The notes under the pieces were generated by a model. That model was not told the origin of the DNA. It ran no database searches and saw nothing but the letters and a program-made list of their open reading frames with translations. Shown here one piece after another: positions 1 through 9,576 of a stretch of DNA of 64,000 nucleotides. The position numbers and the translations under genes are program-made. How positions within the stretch are numbered: position 1 is the first letter of the stretch; the number at the start of each line of letters is the position of its first letter. This DNA comes from Streptomyces sp. CB09001 (lineage in GTDB: Bacteria; Actinomycetota; Actinomycetes; Streptomycetales; Streptomycetaceae), in contig NZ_CP026730.1 of the NCBI RefSeq assembly GCF_003369795.1, positions 4,517,001-4,581,000 on the forward strand, given 5' to 3'.

Positions 1-613
1 CAACCCGCTGGCCAAGGTCGTCTCCGGGGACGTCATCGCCCTGGACGGCAAGGTGTCGCTGGACGACAACGCCGAGTTCCGGCACCCCGACTTCGAGGCC
101 CTCCACGACAAGGCCGCGGCCAACCCGCTCGAGGCCGCCGCCAAGGAGAAGAACCTCAACTACGTCAAGCTCGACGGCGAGGTCGGCATCATCGGCAACG
201 GCGCCGGGCTCGTCATGAGCACCCTGGACGTCGTCGCGTACGCCGGTGAGGCGCACGGCAACGTCAAGCCCGCCAACTTCCTGGACATCGGTGGCGGCGC
301 CTCCGCCCAGGTCATGGCGAACGGCCTGGAGATCATCCTCGGCGACCCGGACGTCCGCTCCGTGTTCGTCAACGTCTTCGGCGGCATCACCGCCTGCGAT
401 GAGGTCGCCAACGGCATCGTCCAGGCGCTGAAGCTCCTGGAGGACCGCGGCGAGAAGGTCGAGAAGCCGCTCGTCGTCCGTCTCGACGGCAACAACGCCG
501 AGCTGGGCCGCAAGATCCTCACCGACGCCAACCACCCGCTGGTCCAGCGCGTCGACACCATGGACGGCGCCGCCGACAAGGCCGCCGAGCTGGCTCACGC
601 CGCCGCCAAGTAA
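1..613 (+). CDS. sucC: Succinyl-CoA synthetase beta subunit, C-terminal part (5' cut by window edge)
   Basis: The reading frame is open from base 2 to a TAA at 611-613, so this is the last ~203 codons of a protein usually near 390 residues. With SucD it interconverts succinyl-CoA and succinate with NTP formation in the cytosolic TCA cycle. Visible signatures of the beta-subunit C-terminal ligase domain are GEVGIIGNGAGLVMSTLD and NVFGGITACDEVANGI. The ATP-grasp part lies upstream of the window. sucD follows after 28 bases, so the two are almost certainly one operon. Identity is firm because of the motifs and the neighbour. Confidence 0.96.
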   Translation, partial: NPLAKVVSGDVIALDGKVSLDDNAEFRHPDFEALHDKAAANPLEAAAKEKNLNYVKLDGEVGIIGNGAGLVMSTLDVVAYAGEAHGNVKPANFLDIGGGASAQVMANGLEIILGDPDVRSVFVNVFGGITACDEVANGIVQALKLLEDRGEKVEKPLVVRLDGNNAELGRKILTDANHPLVQRVDTMDGAADKAAELAHAAAK

Positions 614-641
614 GCACTCAGGACGAGGACACCAACACACC

Positions 642-1526
642 ATGGCTATCTGGCTCAACAAGGACAGCAAGGTCATCGTCCAGGGCATGACCGGTGCCAC
701 CGGCATGAAGCACACCAAGCTCATGCTGGGTGACGGCACCGAGGTCGTGGGCGGCGTGAACCCGCGCAAGGCGGGCACCTCCGTGGACTTCGACGGCAAC
801 GAGGTACCGGTCTTCGGCACCGTCAAGGAGGCCATCGAGAAGACCGGCGCCAACGTCTCCGTCATCTTCGTGCCGGAGAAGTTCACCAAGGACGCCGTCG
901 TCGAGGCCATCGACGCCGAGATCCCGCTGGCCGTCGTCATCACCGAGGGCATCGCCGTGCACGACTCGGCCGCCTTCTGGTCGTACGCCGGCAAGAAGGG
1001 CAACAAGACCCGGATCATCGGCCCGAACTGCCCCGGCATCATCACCCCGGGCCAGTCCAACGTCGGCATCATCCCGGGCGACATCACCAAGCCGGGCCGC
1101 ATCGGCCTGGTCTCGAAGTCCGGCACGCTGACGTACCAGATGATGTACGAGCTGCGCGACATCGGCTTCTCGACCGCCGTCGGCATCGGTGGCGACCCGA
1201 TCATCGGCACCACGCACATCGACGCGCTCGCCGCGTTCGAGGCCGACCCCGAGACCGACCTGATCGTCATGATCGGCGAGATCGGCGGCGACGCCGAGGA
1301 GCGTGCGGCCGAGTACATCTCGAAGAACGTGACCAAGCCGGTCGTCGGCTACGTCGCGGGCTTCACCGCGCCCGAGGGCAAGACCATGGGCCACGCCGGC
1401 GCCATCGTCTCCGGTTCGTCCGGCACTGCCCAGGCGAAGAAGGAGGCCCTGGAGGCCGCCGGCGTCAAGGTCGGCAAGACGCCGACCGAGACGGCGAAGC
1501 TCGCCCGCGCCATCCTGGCCGGCTGA
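642..1526 (+). CDS. sucD: Succinyl-CoA synthetase alpha subunit
   Basis: 294 aa, the normal family length. The alpha subunit binds CoA and carries the phosphohistidine intermediate. The N-terminal CoA-binding Rossmann region shows VQGMTGATGMKHTKLML. The glycine-rich stretch SKSGTLTYQM lies mid-protein, and the active-site His sits in GKTMGHAGAIVSG near the C-terminus. It starts at an ATG preceded by a GGACGAGG-type ribosome site and follows sucC. A strong hairpin (1555-1596) closes the operon. Nothing unusual is seen. Confidence 0.97.
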   Translation: MAIWLNKDSKVIVQGMTGATGMKHTKLMLGDGTEVVGGVNPRKAGTSVDFDGNEVPVFGTVKEAIEKTGANVSVIFVPEKFTKDAVVEAIDAEIPLAVVITEGIAVHDSAAFWSYAGKKGNKTRIIGPNCPGIITPGQSNVGIIPGDITKPGRIGLVSKSGTLTYQMMYELRDIGFSTAVGIGGDPIIGTTHIDALAAFEADPETDLIVMIGEIGGDAEERAAEYISKNVTKPVVGYVAGFTAPEGKTMGHAGAIVSGSSGTAQAKKEALEAAGVKVGKTPTETAKLARAILAG

Positions 1527-1554
1527 CACCGCCGCACCACCGGCCCGTTTCACA

Positions 1555-1596
1555 CCGAGTGGCCCGCCCTCTGTTCACAGGGGGCGGGTCACTCGG
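1555..1596. terminator. Hairpin terminator between sucD and a convergent gene
   Basis: Arms 1555-1569 and 1582-1596 pair over 15 bp with one G-U, around a 12-base loop. No T-run follows, as usual in Streptomyces. It lies between sucD (+) and the minus-strand gene ending at 1631, so it can serve both. Confidence 0.8.
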
Positions 1597-1630
1597 CGTG
1601 CCGGGCGCCCTGCCCGCCGGTCGGGCCGCC

Positions 1631-2767
1631 TCATTCGAGCCTCGGCAGCAGCCGTTCCGGACCGTCCTGCACCTGGTCCCGCAGCTTCTGCCGCAGCTCC
1701 AGCTCCTCGTCCGACAGCGCCCCCGGCGCCACCCGGTGCGGCACACCGCGTACCGCCTGCCCGGGTGACACGGGCGGTTCGTAGTGCGTGGGCGCGGTGC
1801 GCACGGTCAGGGCCGTGGCCCCGACCAGGGCGACCGTGAACGCGATCGCGGCCCGGGTCCGCAACCGTGCCCGGCGTTCGCCGCCCCTGCGGACCGTCGG
1901 CGGCTCGGCCGCGCACAGCCGCTCGTTCGACGCCAGCTCGGCCAGCCTCCGGTGCAGCACCCGCGGGTCGGCCAGCGCGGGCAGCCGCGCGGCGACGGCC
2001 TCGCGGGCGTGCAGCAGCCGGTTCGCCGCCGCAGGGGTACTCGCCTCCGTCTCCGCCGCCGTCTCGGGCAGGTCCAGGCCCACACCGTCGTACAGCACGA
2101 GCGTGCGGCGGTGCCTCGCGGGAAGCCTGAGCAGGGTGTTGAGCAGCGTGCGGTCGCCGGGGTCGGCGGGCGGCGGCTCCGGCTGCCGGTGCCGCGGCCG
2201 GAACCGCTGCCAGGGTGACAGCGCGTACTCGTACGCCGTCGCCCGCACCCAGCCCACCGGGTCCCGGTCGCGGGCCACCTCGGGCCAGCGCTCCCAGGCG
2301 GCCTGGAAGGCCCGTTCCACCGACTCGCGCGCCTGCTCGCGCCGGCCGGTCAGCAGGAAGGTCTGCCGTACGAGGGCGGGGGCGCCGAAGGCGTACAGCG
2401 CGTCGAAGGCCTGAGCGGGAGTCAGCGCCGCGGGCTCGGGCACCACATCGGGCTGCGGCTGCGGCTGAGGCTGTGGTTGTGGCTGCGGTCCCGCCTCAAG
2501 TTCCGGCTCCGGCTCCGGCTCCGGTGCCTGTGCCTGTTCCTGGGCCTGTTCCTGTGCCGTCTCCTCCTCGGCCAGCGTCTTGAGCAACTTCGCGTATGCC
2601 TCCCGTTTCCGGCCTCGCGGAGTCGTACGGCCGCTCTCCCACGCACGGACCGTCCCCGGGGCGACGGCCACCCGTGTCGCGAGCTGAGTCTGTGTCAGTG
2701 CGGCGGACTCACGCAGACGTCGGCGTTCCTTGGGAGGGGGGAGGGGGGTTGCGGGGCTGCGTGTCAC
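1631..2767 (-). CDS. XRE-type HTH protein fused to a degenerate sigma-70-like region, with C-terminal membrane anchor
   Basis: 378 aa from a GTG at 2767, preceded by AAGGGG on the minus strand. Domains in order: HTH_3/XRE (about 12-50, core ALTQTQLATRVAVAPGTVRA), a low-complexity linker (70-108: QEQAQEQA, then PEPEPE and QPQPQP), a region like sigma-70 regions 2 and 4 (120-265, with VERAFQAAWERWPEVARDRD and LPARHRRTLVLYDG), one membrane segment (307-322) and a short outer tail. The sigma-like part is degenerate in its second half. I infer a membrane-tethered regulator; it could equally be an anti-sigma-like or signalling protein. Divergent from the DUF6350 gene across an AT-rich 96-bp spacer. 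Confidence 0.85.
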   Translation of the reverse strand: MTRSPATPLPPPKERRRLRESAALTQTQLATRVAVAPGTVRAWESGRTTPRGRKREAYAKLLKTLAEEETAQEQAQEQAQAPEPEPEPELEAGPQPQPQPQPQPQPDVVPEPAALTPAQAFDALYAFGAPALVRQTFLLTGRREQARESVERAFQAAWERWPEVARDRDPVGWVRATAYEYALSPWQRFRPRHRQPEPPPADPGDRTLLNTLLRLPARHRRTLVLYDGVGLDLPETAAETEASTPAAANRLLHAREAVAARLPALADPRVLHRRLAELASNERLCAAEPPTVRRGGERRARLRTRAAIAFTVALVGATALTVRTAPTHYEPPVSPGQAVRGVPHRVAPGALSDEELELRQKLRDQVQDGPERLLPRLE

Positions 2768-2777
2768 AGGACACCCC

Positions 2778-2822
2778 TTCGTACGAAAAAGTACATAAAC
2801 ATATATTGAGCGACACAGCGGA
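2778..2822. promoter_or_regulatory. AT-rich divergent promoter region with a small palindrome
   Basis: The spacer between the HTH gene (-) and DUF6350 gene (+) holds an unusually AT-rich run at about 2785-2812. It also has the 10-bp perfect palindrome TTCGTACGAA at 2778-2787, immediately before the ribosome site of the minus-strand gene. Placement suggests promoters for both genes and a possible autoregulatory operator for the HTH protein. No consensus was proven. Confidence 0.4.
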
Positions 2823-2863
2823 GCTTGGCGCGTTACACCCGGAAAGCGCGTGTCGTTGGGAGC

Positions 2864-4504
2864 ATGGCGGGCGTGATTCAGACGACCGCGCGTCCAGCCC
2901 CGCTCTCCCTGCTGCGCACCCGGTGGCGGGACCGGTCGCCCGGGCTGGCCGCCGGCCTCCTGGGCGGCGTGGTCGCCGCGGTGCTGGGGCTGGCGGCGTG
3001 CGCCGCGCTCGTGACGCTGCTCTGGATCAGTTCGCCGTACCCCGACAGCGGGCCCGGCGGCGCCCTCCACGTCGCCGCGGCGCTGTGGGTGCTGGCGCAC
3101 GGGGCCGAACTGGTGCGCGCCGACACGCTGTCCGGCACCCCCGCGCCCGTCGGCGTCACCCCGTTGCTGTTCCTCCTCCTCCCGGTGTGGCTGCTGCACC
3201 GCGCCGCCCGGGACGCCACGGACCCCGGGGACGGTGTGGGCGTGGCCGTCGGGGCGGCTCCGAAGGCGGGGCCCGGGGCGCGCCCGGCGTGGCTGGCGGG
3301 CGCCCCGGACACCGGGCCGCCGCCCGTCTCGGCACGGGTGGCCTGGACAGGGGTCGTGCTCGGCTATCTCGCCGTCGCCGCGCCCGTCGTCCTGTACGCG
3401 CAGGGCGGCGCGCTGCGGCCGTCGTCGTGGTGGGCGGCGGTGTGTCTGCCCCTGGTCGCCATGGGAGCGGCGGGCGCCGGTGTGTGGACGGCGTTCGGCC
3501 GGCCGGGCGGGCCCGTGGGACGGGCACTGCGCGTGCTGCCCCGGAAGCTGCGAGAGCTGATGGTGGAGCCGGACGCGCGCCTGGGCGCCGCGACGCGCGC
3601 CGCGGGCGCCGGTGCGGCGGTGCTCGTCGGGGGCGGCGCGCTGCTGCTCGCGCTGTCGCTCGTGTGGCACTCGCACGCCGCGGGAGAGGCGTTCCTGCGG
3701 CTGACCGAGGGATGGTCGGGGCGGCTCGCCGTACTGCTGCTCTGTCTGACGCTGGTGCCGAACGCGGCGGTGTGGGCCGCGGTGTACGCCCTCGGCCCCG
3801 GCTTCGTACTCGGGGCGGGGCATGTCGTGGCCCCCGCCGCCTCCGCTCCCGCACCGCTGCTGCCGCCGTTCCCGCTGCTCGCGGCGGTGCCGGACGCGGG
3901 GCCCGGTACGCCGTTGCACTGGGCGGCCGGGGCGGTGCCGTTGACGGCGGGGGTGGTGGTGGGGTGGTTCACGGCGCGTGCCGCCACGGCGGGCGGGCCG
4001 AAAGAGCGGGGAGCGGGCTCGGCCGCCGCGGTGTGGTCGTGGCGGCGGACCGCTGCCGCCGCCTCCGTGGCGGCCGTTCTGTGTGCCGTGCTCGTCGCCC
4101 TGCTGGCCGCGTTCGCCGGCGGCCCGCTGGGCAGCGCCGCGCTCGCCCGGTTCGGGCCGGTCTGGTGGCAGGCCGGGGGCGCGACGCTGGCGTGGATCGG
4201 AGCGGTGGCGGTGCCGGTGGCCGTGCTGGCGCGGGCGTGGTGGCGGCGGAGCGCAGCCGGGCGGGAGGCGTTGGTGGAGGCGGCCGGGGCCGATGAGGTG
4301 CCCGGCGCTGGTGGGCGCCGGCGCCGGTGGGTGCGGGTTCCGGTGCCGTCCGTGGGGCGGTGGTGGAGGCGGGGGGCGAAGGACGCCGAGAGCGGGGCGG
4401 GGGTGGCTGAGGATGCGGACGCGGTGCCGTTCGGGTTGTACGACGACGGTGGGGGCGTGTACGACCTGCTGCCGGCCGACGGGCGTGGGGAGTCGCCTGG
4501 GTGA
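2864..4504 (+). CDS. DUF6350 family polytopic membrane protein (PerM-like)
   Basis: 546 aa from ATG 2864, preceded by GGGAG. A TTG at 2825 is in frame but has a poorer context. The protein has an N-terminal hydrophilic start (MAGVIQTTARP) and many hydrophobic stretches (GLLGGVVAAVLGLAACAAL; ALLLALSLVW; AASVAAVLCAVLVALLAAF), giving roughly 8-10 membrane segments. An Arg-rich cytosolic tail ends in VYDLLPADGRGESPG. I recognise the layout of the actinobacterial DUF6350 family that sits between sucD and purN. Homologues are sometimes called cell-division protein PerM; the function here is not shown by the sequence. Confidence 0.85.
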   Translation: MAGVIQTTARPAPLSLLRTRWRDRSPGLAAGLLGGVVAAVLGLAACAALVTLLWISSPYPDSGPGGALHVAAALWVLAHGAELVRADTLSGTPAPVGVTPLLFLLLPVWLLHRAARDATDPGDGVGVAVGAAPKAGPGARPAWLAGAPDTGPPPVSARVAWTGVVLGYLAVAAPVVLYAQGGALRPSSWWAAVCLPLVAMGAAGAGVWTAFGRPGGPVGRALRVLPRKLRELMVEPDARLGAATRAAGAGAAVLVGGGALLLALSLVWHSHAAGEAFLRLTEGWSGRLAVLLLCLTLVPNAAVWAAVYALGPGFVLGAGHVVAPAASAPAPLLPPFPLLAAVPDAGPGTPLHWAAGAVPLTAGVVVGWFTARAATAGGPKERGAGSAAAVWSWRRTAAAASVAAVLCAVLVALLAAFAGGPLGSAALARFGPVWWQAGGATLAWIGAVAVPVAVLARAWWRRSAAGREALVEAAGADEVPGAGGRRRRWVRVPVPSVGRWWRRGAKDAESGAGVAEDADAVPFGLYDDGGGVYDLLPADGRGESPG

Positions 4505-4539
4505 CGACGGGGTTTCTCCGCCCCCGCCGCCCCTTCCCG

Positions 4540-4616
4540 TGCCCGTCCCCGGGGGCTGCCGCCCCCAGGCCCCCGCTTCGGCCTGAACGGCCTCGTCCTC
4601 AACCGCCGGACGGGCT
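4540..4616. repeat. Streptomyces-type intergenic GC repeat
   Basis: Between 4540 and 4616 lies a short inverted GGGGGC/GCCCCC unit, followed by a segment of the kind GGCCTCGTCCTCAACCGCCG. It resembles, from memory, a dispersed intergenic repeat common in Streptomyces chromosomes. It may act as a bidirectional terminator between the convergent genes ending at 4504 and 4635. Only one copy is in this window, so repetitiveness cannot be shown here. Confidence 0.4.
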
Positions 4617-4634
4617 CACGGTGATCGGGACTGG

Positions 4635-5432
4635 TCAGTCCTCCGAGCCCAGCAGCGGGCGGAGCTGCTCCGGCAGGTGGCGCTCGCAGGACTGTTCCGC
4701 CGCGTTGGTCAGGGCGTCCTCGCGGCAGGTGTAGTAGTCGCTGTAGATCAGCTGGGCGCCGAAGGACGCGGCGACCAGGAGGATGGCCAGGGACGACGTG
4801 ACCAGGCCGCTGATCGCGGCGGTGCGCTGCGGGCGGCCGGTCTGCTCGGCGGGCGGGGCGGGAGTGTCCGGGTCGGCGGCGGACCGCGGCTTGGCGCGCA
4901 GCGCGCTGATGCCCCAGTACAGGGCCAGGGCGCCGAGCAGCAGGGCCACGTACGGCCAGGTGAAGAGGGCGAAGAACAGGGCCCACATGCCGCTCAGCAG
5001 GGCGTAGCGGGCACGCCGCTGGGCGGGGTCCGTCGGGTCCCAGCGCGGGCCCGGGCCGCTGCCCGACCCCTCGGGACCGCCCGTACCGCTGGGCCGCTCG
5101 CCGAAGCCGCCGGGGGACCGGCCGGGCTGCCGGTCGCTCCACTGACCGCCCCAGGGGGAACGGCCGCCCTCGCCCTGGGAGCCGGAAGCGCCCTGGGAGT
5201 CGCCGTCGCCCGACGGGTGCCGCGGCTGCCACGGGCTGTCCGGGGTGCCCTCCGGGGGCGGTGCGAACGGATTGTCCTGGTCGGTGGAGCCGTCCCGCCC
5301 GTCGCCGTTCCTCCGGTCCGAGGGCGTGTCGGGCGGTGACGAGGGGCGCTCCCGCAGCAACACGGTGCTGCGCTCCCCTGGCTGCGCCGACTGCTGGGGG
5401 AGTGTGAGCAGTCGCAGGCTGCGGTCCGGCAT
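4635..5432 (-). CDS. Small membrane protein with long Pro/Gly/Ser-rich N-terminus
   Basis: 265 aa if started at ATG 5432. A GTG at 5363 has a better ribosome site (GGGGAG) and would give 242 aa. Residues up to about 145 are disordered (PPDTPSDRRNGDGRDGSTDQ and similar). Two neighbouring membrane segments follow (YALLSGMWALFFALFTW, YVALLLGALALYWGISAL) and then a third (SGLVTSSLAILLVAASFGAQ). The C-terminal tail contains two Cys (YTCRED, EQSCERHL) that could form an extracellular disulfide. It is divergent from purN. The family is not recognised; it is conserved next to purN in streptomycetes as far as I recall. Confidence 0.8.
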   Translation of the reverse strand: MPDRSLRLLTLPQQSAQPGERSTVLLRERPSSPPDTPSDRRNGDGRDGSTDQDNPFAPPPEGTPDSPWQPRHPSGDGDSQGASGSQGEGGRSPWGGQWSDRQPGRSPGGFGERPSGTGGPEGSGSGPGPRWDPTDPAQRRARYALLSGMWALFFALFTWPYVALLLGALALYWGISALRAKPRSAADPDTPAPPAEQTGRPQRTAAISGLVTSSLAILLVAASFGAQLIYSDYYTCREDALTNAAEQSCERHLPEQLRPLLGSED

Positions 5433-5726
5433 CAACTGAGCGTCTTCCCCTTGGCGACGATGAACGGGCGGCTGGTGGAACGGGCGAGCTGGTGGAGCGG
5501 GCGAACTGGTCGGTACGTCTGGTGAACGCCCGACGCACGGGCCGCGTTCCCGTTCCGGCTCCACGCAGACGCTACCTTCCGGCCACGCCCCCGTCCCGAG
5601 GGGGCCGTCCGGTGTGCCGGTATCGTTGCTGACGGTCGGCCGCTTCGTAGGCTTCCCCGTATCCCGGGGCACGAAGCATTCGTACGACCGTACAAACAGA
5701 TCCGTTCTCCGAGAAAGGCCCCCACC

Positions 5727-6370
5727 GTGGCCGCCAAGCCCGTGGACCGGCGAGCCAAGCGCCTCGTCGTGCTGGTCTCCGGATCCGGCACCAACCTCCA
5801 GGCGCTCCTCGACGGGATCGCCGCCACCGGCGCCGAGACCTACGGTGCCGAGATCGTGGCGGTCGGCGCCGACCGCGACGGCATCGAGGGGCTCGCCCGC
5901 GCCGAGCGGGCCGGGGTGCCGACCTTCGTCCGCAGGGTCAAGGACTACGCGACCCGCGAGGAGTGGGACGCGGCGCTCGCCGGGGCCGTCGCGGCCCACG
6001 AGCCGGACCTCGTCGTCTCGGCCGGGTTCATGAAGATCGTGGGGAAGGAGTTCCTCGCGCGGTTCGGCGGGCGGTTCGTCAACACCCATCCCGCCCTCCT
6101 CCCCAGCTTTCCGGGGGCCCACGGGGTGCGGGACGCGCTCGCGTACGGGGCCAGGGTCACCGGCTGCACCGTCCACTTCGTCGACGACGGCGTCGACACC
6201 GGTCCGATCATCGCGCAGGGCGTGGTGGAGGTCCGGGACGAGGACTACGAAGACGAAGGTGCCGCTCTGCACGAGCGCATCAAGGAAGTCGAGCGAAGGC
6301 TGCTCGTCGATGTCGTGGGGCGGCTCGCCCGCAACGGCTATCGCATTGAGGGACGAAAGGTAGTTATCCA

Positions 6371-6374
<4 letters not shown>
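5727..6374 (+). CDS. purN: Phosphoribosylglycinamide formyltransferase (GART)
   Basis: 215 aa, the normal length. It transfers a formyl group from 10-formyl-THF to GAR in purine synthesis. Visible motifs are LVVLVSGSGTNLQALLDGI at the start (GAR phosphate binding), NTHPALLPSFPGAHGVRDAL with the catalytic N/H pair, and VTGCTVHFVDDGVDTGPII with the catalytic Asp. The start is GTG 5727 behind GAGAAAGG. The last four bases are shared with the purH start (GTGA), showing translational coupling. Confidence 0.97.
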
Positions 6375-7942
<1,568 letters not shown>

Positions 7943-7954
7943 CGCGTACGCCGC

Positions 7955-7988
7955 TGTCCCGGGCCGGTCGGCCGACCGGCCCGGGACA
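7955..7988. terminator. Perfect palindrome, bidirectional terminator
   Basis: Bases 7955-7971 and 7972-7988 are exact reverse complements (17-bp arms without a loop). It lies between the convergent purH (+) and the exported protein gene ending at 8008 (-). A stem without a T-run fits a Streptomyces intrinsic terminator. Confidence 0.85.
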
Positions 7989-8007
7989 CTGTCGAGCCCG
8001 GTGCCGC

Positions 8008-8601
8008 TCAGTAGTGGCTAACGGTCTTGCTGCGGTGGTAGACGCGCGTCCCCGTCTCGAAGACGTACACCCCGTCGCCCTGCATGATCTTGTGGAGATG
8101 ATAGGCGCCGCCGTCGTGGTACTTGGAGCTGTCTCCTCTGTGGAACTCGACGAAGCCGAAGGGTCCTCCGCTGCTGTATCTCACGGAGGAGCCGCTCCAC
8201 CGGAGCCGGTCGTCGGCCTTGCTCCACGTGGCGTCGCCGACCATGCCGTCGTCGTCGAGGCCGTGGCGCTGCTGCCACTTGATGGTGGCCGCCTTGGTCT
8301 GCGAACCGAAGTACCCGTCGACGTCCTGGAAGTCGAGCAGGTGCTCGGAGACCAGGATGCTCTGCCAGAGCATGACGATGTCGGTGTTCGAGGATTCTCC
8401 GCAGCCGTTGCAGAGGGAGTTGCCGAGTTCGTCGAAGTGGTCGCCGAAGTCGTCGGTGAGCGAGCCGGCACCGTCCACGAACGAGGTGCCGTACGCCCCG
8501 GAGTTCTGTGAGTACGCGGCTTGCGCGGGGACGACGGCGAGAACCGTGGCCATCCCTGAGGCCAGCGCGGCGAGGCCGATCTTCCATCGCTTCTTCAACA
8601 C
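8008..8601 (-). CDS. Secreted protein with peptidoglycan-binding-like domain
   Basis: 197 aa. A Sec signal peptide is clear (MLKKRWKIGLAALASG, hydrophobic core, cleavage after VVPAQA). The mature part has a PG_binding_1-like stretch at about 80-125: VDGYFGSQTKAATIKWQQRH, then DGMVGDATWSKADDRL. A CNGC pair sits just before it. The final ~65 residues (SSGGPFGFVEF, YVFETGTRVYHRS) are not recognised. The protein would act outside the cell, probably binding wall glycan or peptide. A 22-base element at 8657-8678, also present before the gene at 11763, lies 56 bases upstream of its start, which suggests co-regulation. Confidence 0.85.
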   Translation of the reverse strand: MLKKRWKIGLAALASGMATVLAVVPAQAAYSQNSGAYGTSFVDGAGSLTDDFGDHFDELGNSLCNGCGESSNTDIVMLWQSILVSEHLLDFQDVDGYFGSQTKAATIKWQQRHGLDDDGMVGDATWSKADDRLRWSGSSVRYSSGGPFGFVEFHRGDSSKYHDGGAYHLHKIMQGDGVYVFETGTRVYHRSKTVSHY

Positions 8602-8650
8602 GGGGTTCCTTCCGCAGGAGTCGTGTGCTCAATGTGGCGGATCTGCGGGA

Positions 8651-8678
8651 GCGGGAGTACCTGCAAAGTTCGAGGGCG
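8651..8678 (-). promoter_or_regulatory. Island-specific upstream element, copy 1
   Basis: On the plus strand it reads GTACCTGCAAAGTT, two variable bases, then AGGGCG. Copy 2 at 11814-11843 shares 19 of 22 positions and sits at nearly the same distance from its gene (56 versus 59 bases from the start codon). It is read as a promoter or operator for the minus-strand gene starting at 8601. The rest of the 8602-8917 spacer shows no credible gene. It holds only a small hairpin with 7-bp arms at 8873-8879 and 8886-8892, which could be the terminator of the next gene upstream. Confidence 0.55.
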
Positions 8679-8917
8679 CGGCCGCTCCGAGCAGCAGGAG
8701 GCCGCGGCCCGTCCCGCCTTCGGGTGTGCGAGCAGTCCGAGCGTGAGCGCCCTGGATCACTGGCCTGCCGCCTTGCGCAGGACGGCGACCAGGGCGCGGG
8801 CGTTCCCGAGGGAGGGGATCGTCATGCCGTTCGTGGCCGACGCAGGTGGCGGTGTCGTCGTGGGGGTGCATGCGGTACGCCTCTCCGTACCGTGAGAGCC
8901 CCTTCGGTGCGGTGGGC

Positions 8918-9565
8918 TCAGCTACGGCGGGCCGAGGATGCGCTGATGGCACCGGCCCCGGCGCCCAGTCGGTTGGCGCGCTCCTGGAACGTCGGGGCGA
9001 CGCGCAGCAGCTCTCCGCTGTCCGGGCCGGCGGTCAGGTAGTAGAGGGACTCGTCCACGGAGTCGTCGTCGCCGCCCCAGCGGACCGTTCCCGCACAGTC
9101 CGCGACGATGTCACGGATGCGCTCGACCTGTTGCGGGAAATAGCTGCCGCTGGACCTGGCGCCGGGAACGATCCGCAGGGCCGTGCCCGACGAGAGGTTG
9201 GAGGCGGGGTCCGTCCTCGGCGTGCGGCCGATTGCGCACCAGCCCAGTAGCTCGCCGACGCGGAGTTCCTGAACCTCGTAGTGGAAGCGGCGCGCTACGT
9301 GGAGGAGCAGGAGCTCCGGAAGTCCGATCCGCACGTCGACGCGGAGCCCGGTTCCGGAGACGGAGCGGGTCAGGACCGTCGAGACGTGATTGGCCCGAGT
9401 CTGGATCTGCCAGCCGTTCTGTGAGAGCGGGATGCCTGCCGGCCGGGGGCGAGGTGCCGGCGTGCTGCGGTCGGCCGCCCCGGCCGCGCCGACCGGCAGG
9501 AGAACCGCGGCTGTGGCCGCCGTGCCGACGGCAAGGACGGAACGTCGGTTCAGGTGTGCGCTCAT
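8918..9565 (-). CDS. Exported protein with twin-arginine-type signal, unknown function
   Basis: 215 aa from ATG 9565, behind GAAGGG. The N-terminus MSAHLNRRSVLAVGTAATAA has an RR pair followed by a moderately hydrophobic stretch ending at GAAGAADRS, the form of a Tat signal. The mature protein has no motif I recognise. It contains two Cys (WCAIG, ADCAGTV) and ends in a small-residue tail. It begins 12 bases after the stop of the 728-aa hydrolase-like gene, so the two are probably one transcript and may act on the same wall substrate. The function is unknown. Confidence 0.75.
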   Translation of the reverse strand: MSAHLNRRSVLAVGTAATAAVLLPVGAAGAADRSTPAPRPRPAGIPLSQNGWQIQTRANHVSTVLTRSVSGTGLRVDVRIGLPELLLLHVARRFHYEVQELRVGELLGWCAIGRTPRTDPASNLSSGTALRIVPGARSSGSYFPQQVERIRDIVADCAGTVRWGGDDDSVDESLYYLTAGPDSGELLRVAPTFQERANRLGAGAGAISASSARRS

Positions 9566-9576
9566 GTCGAAGCCCT

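Noticed and set aside
5433..5726. Search for a ZTP riboswitch before purN
   Set aside because: None of the conserved GTGACTGGCG, CGGGGA or CGCCTGGGC blocks are present in this leader.
8602..8917. Small ORFs on both strands in the spacer
   Set aside because: Cys/Arg/Ser-rich translations without ribosome sites or GC3 bias; the only supported item is the shared upstream element.
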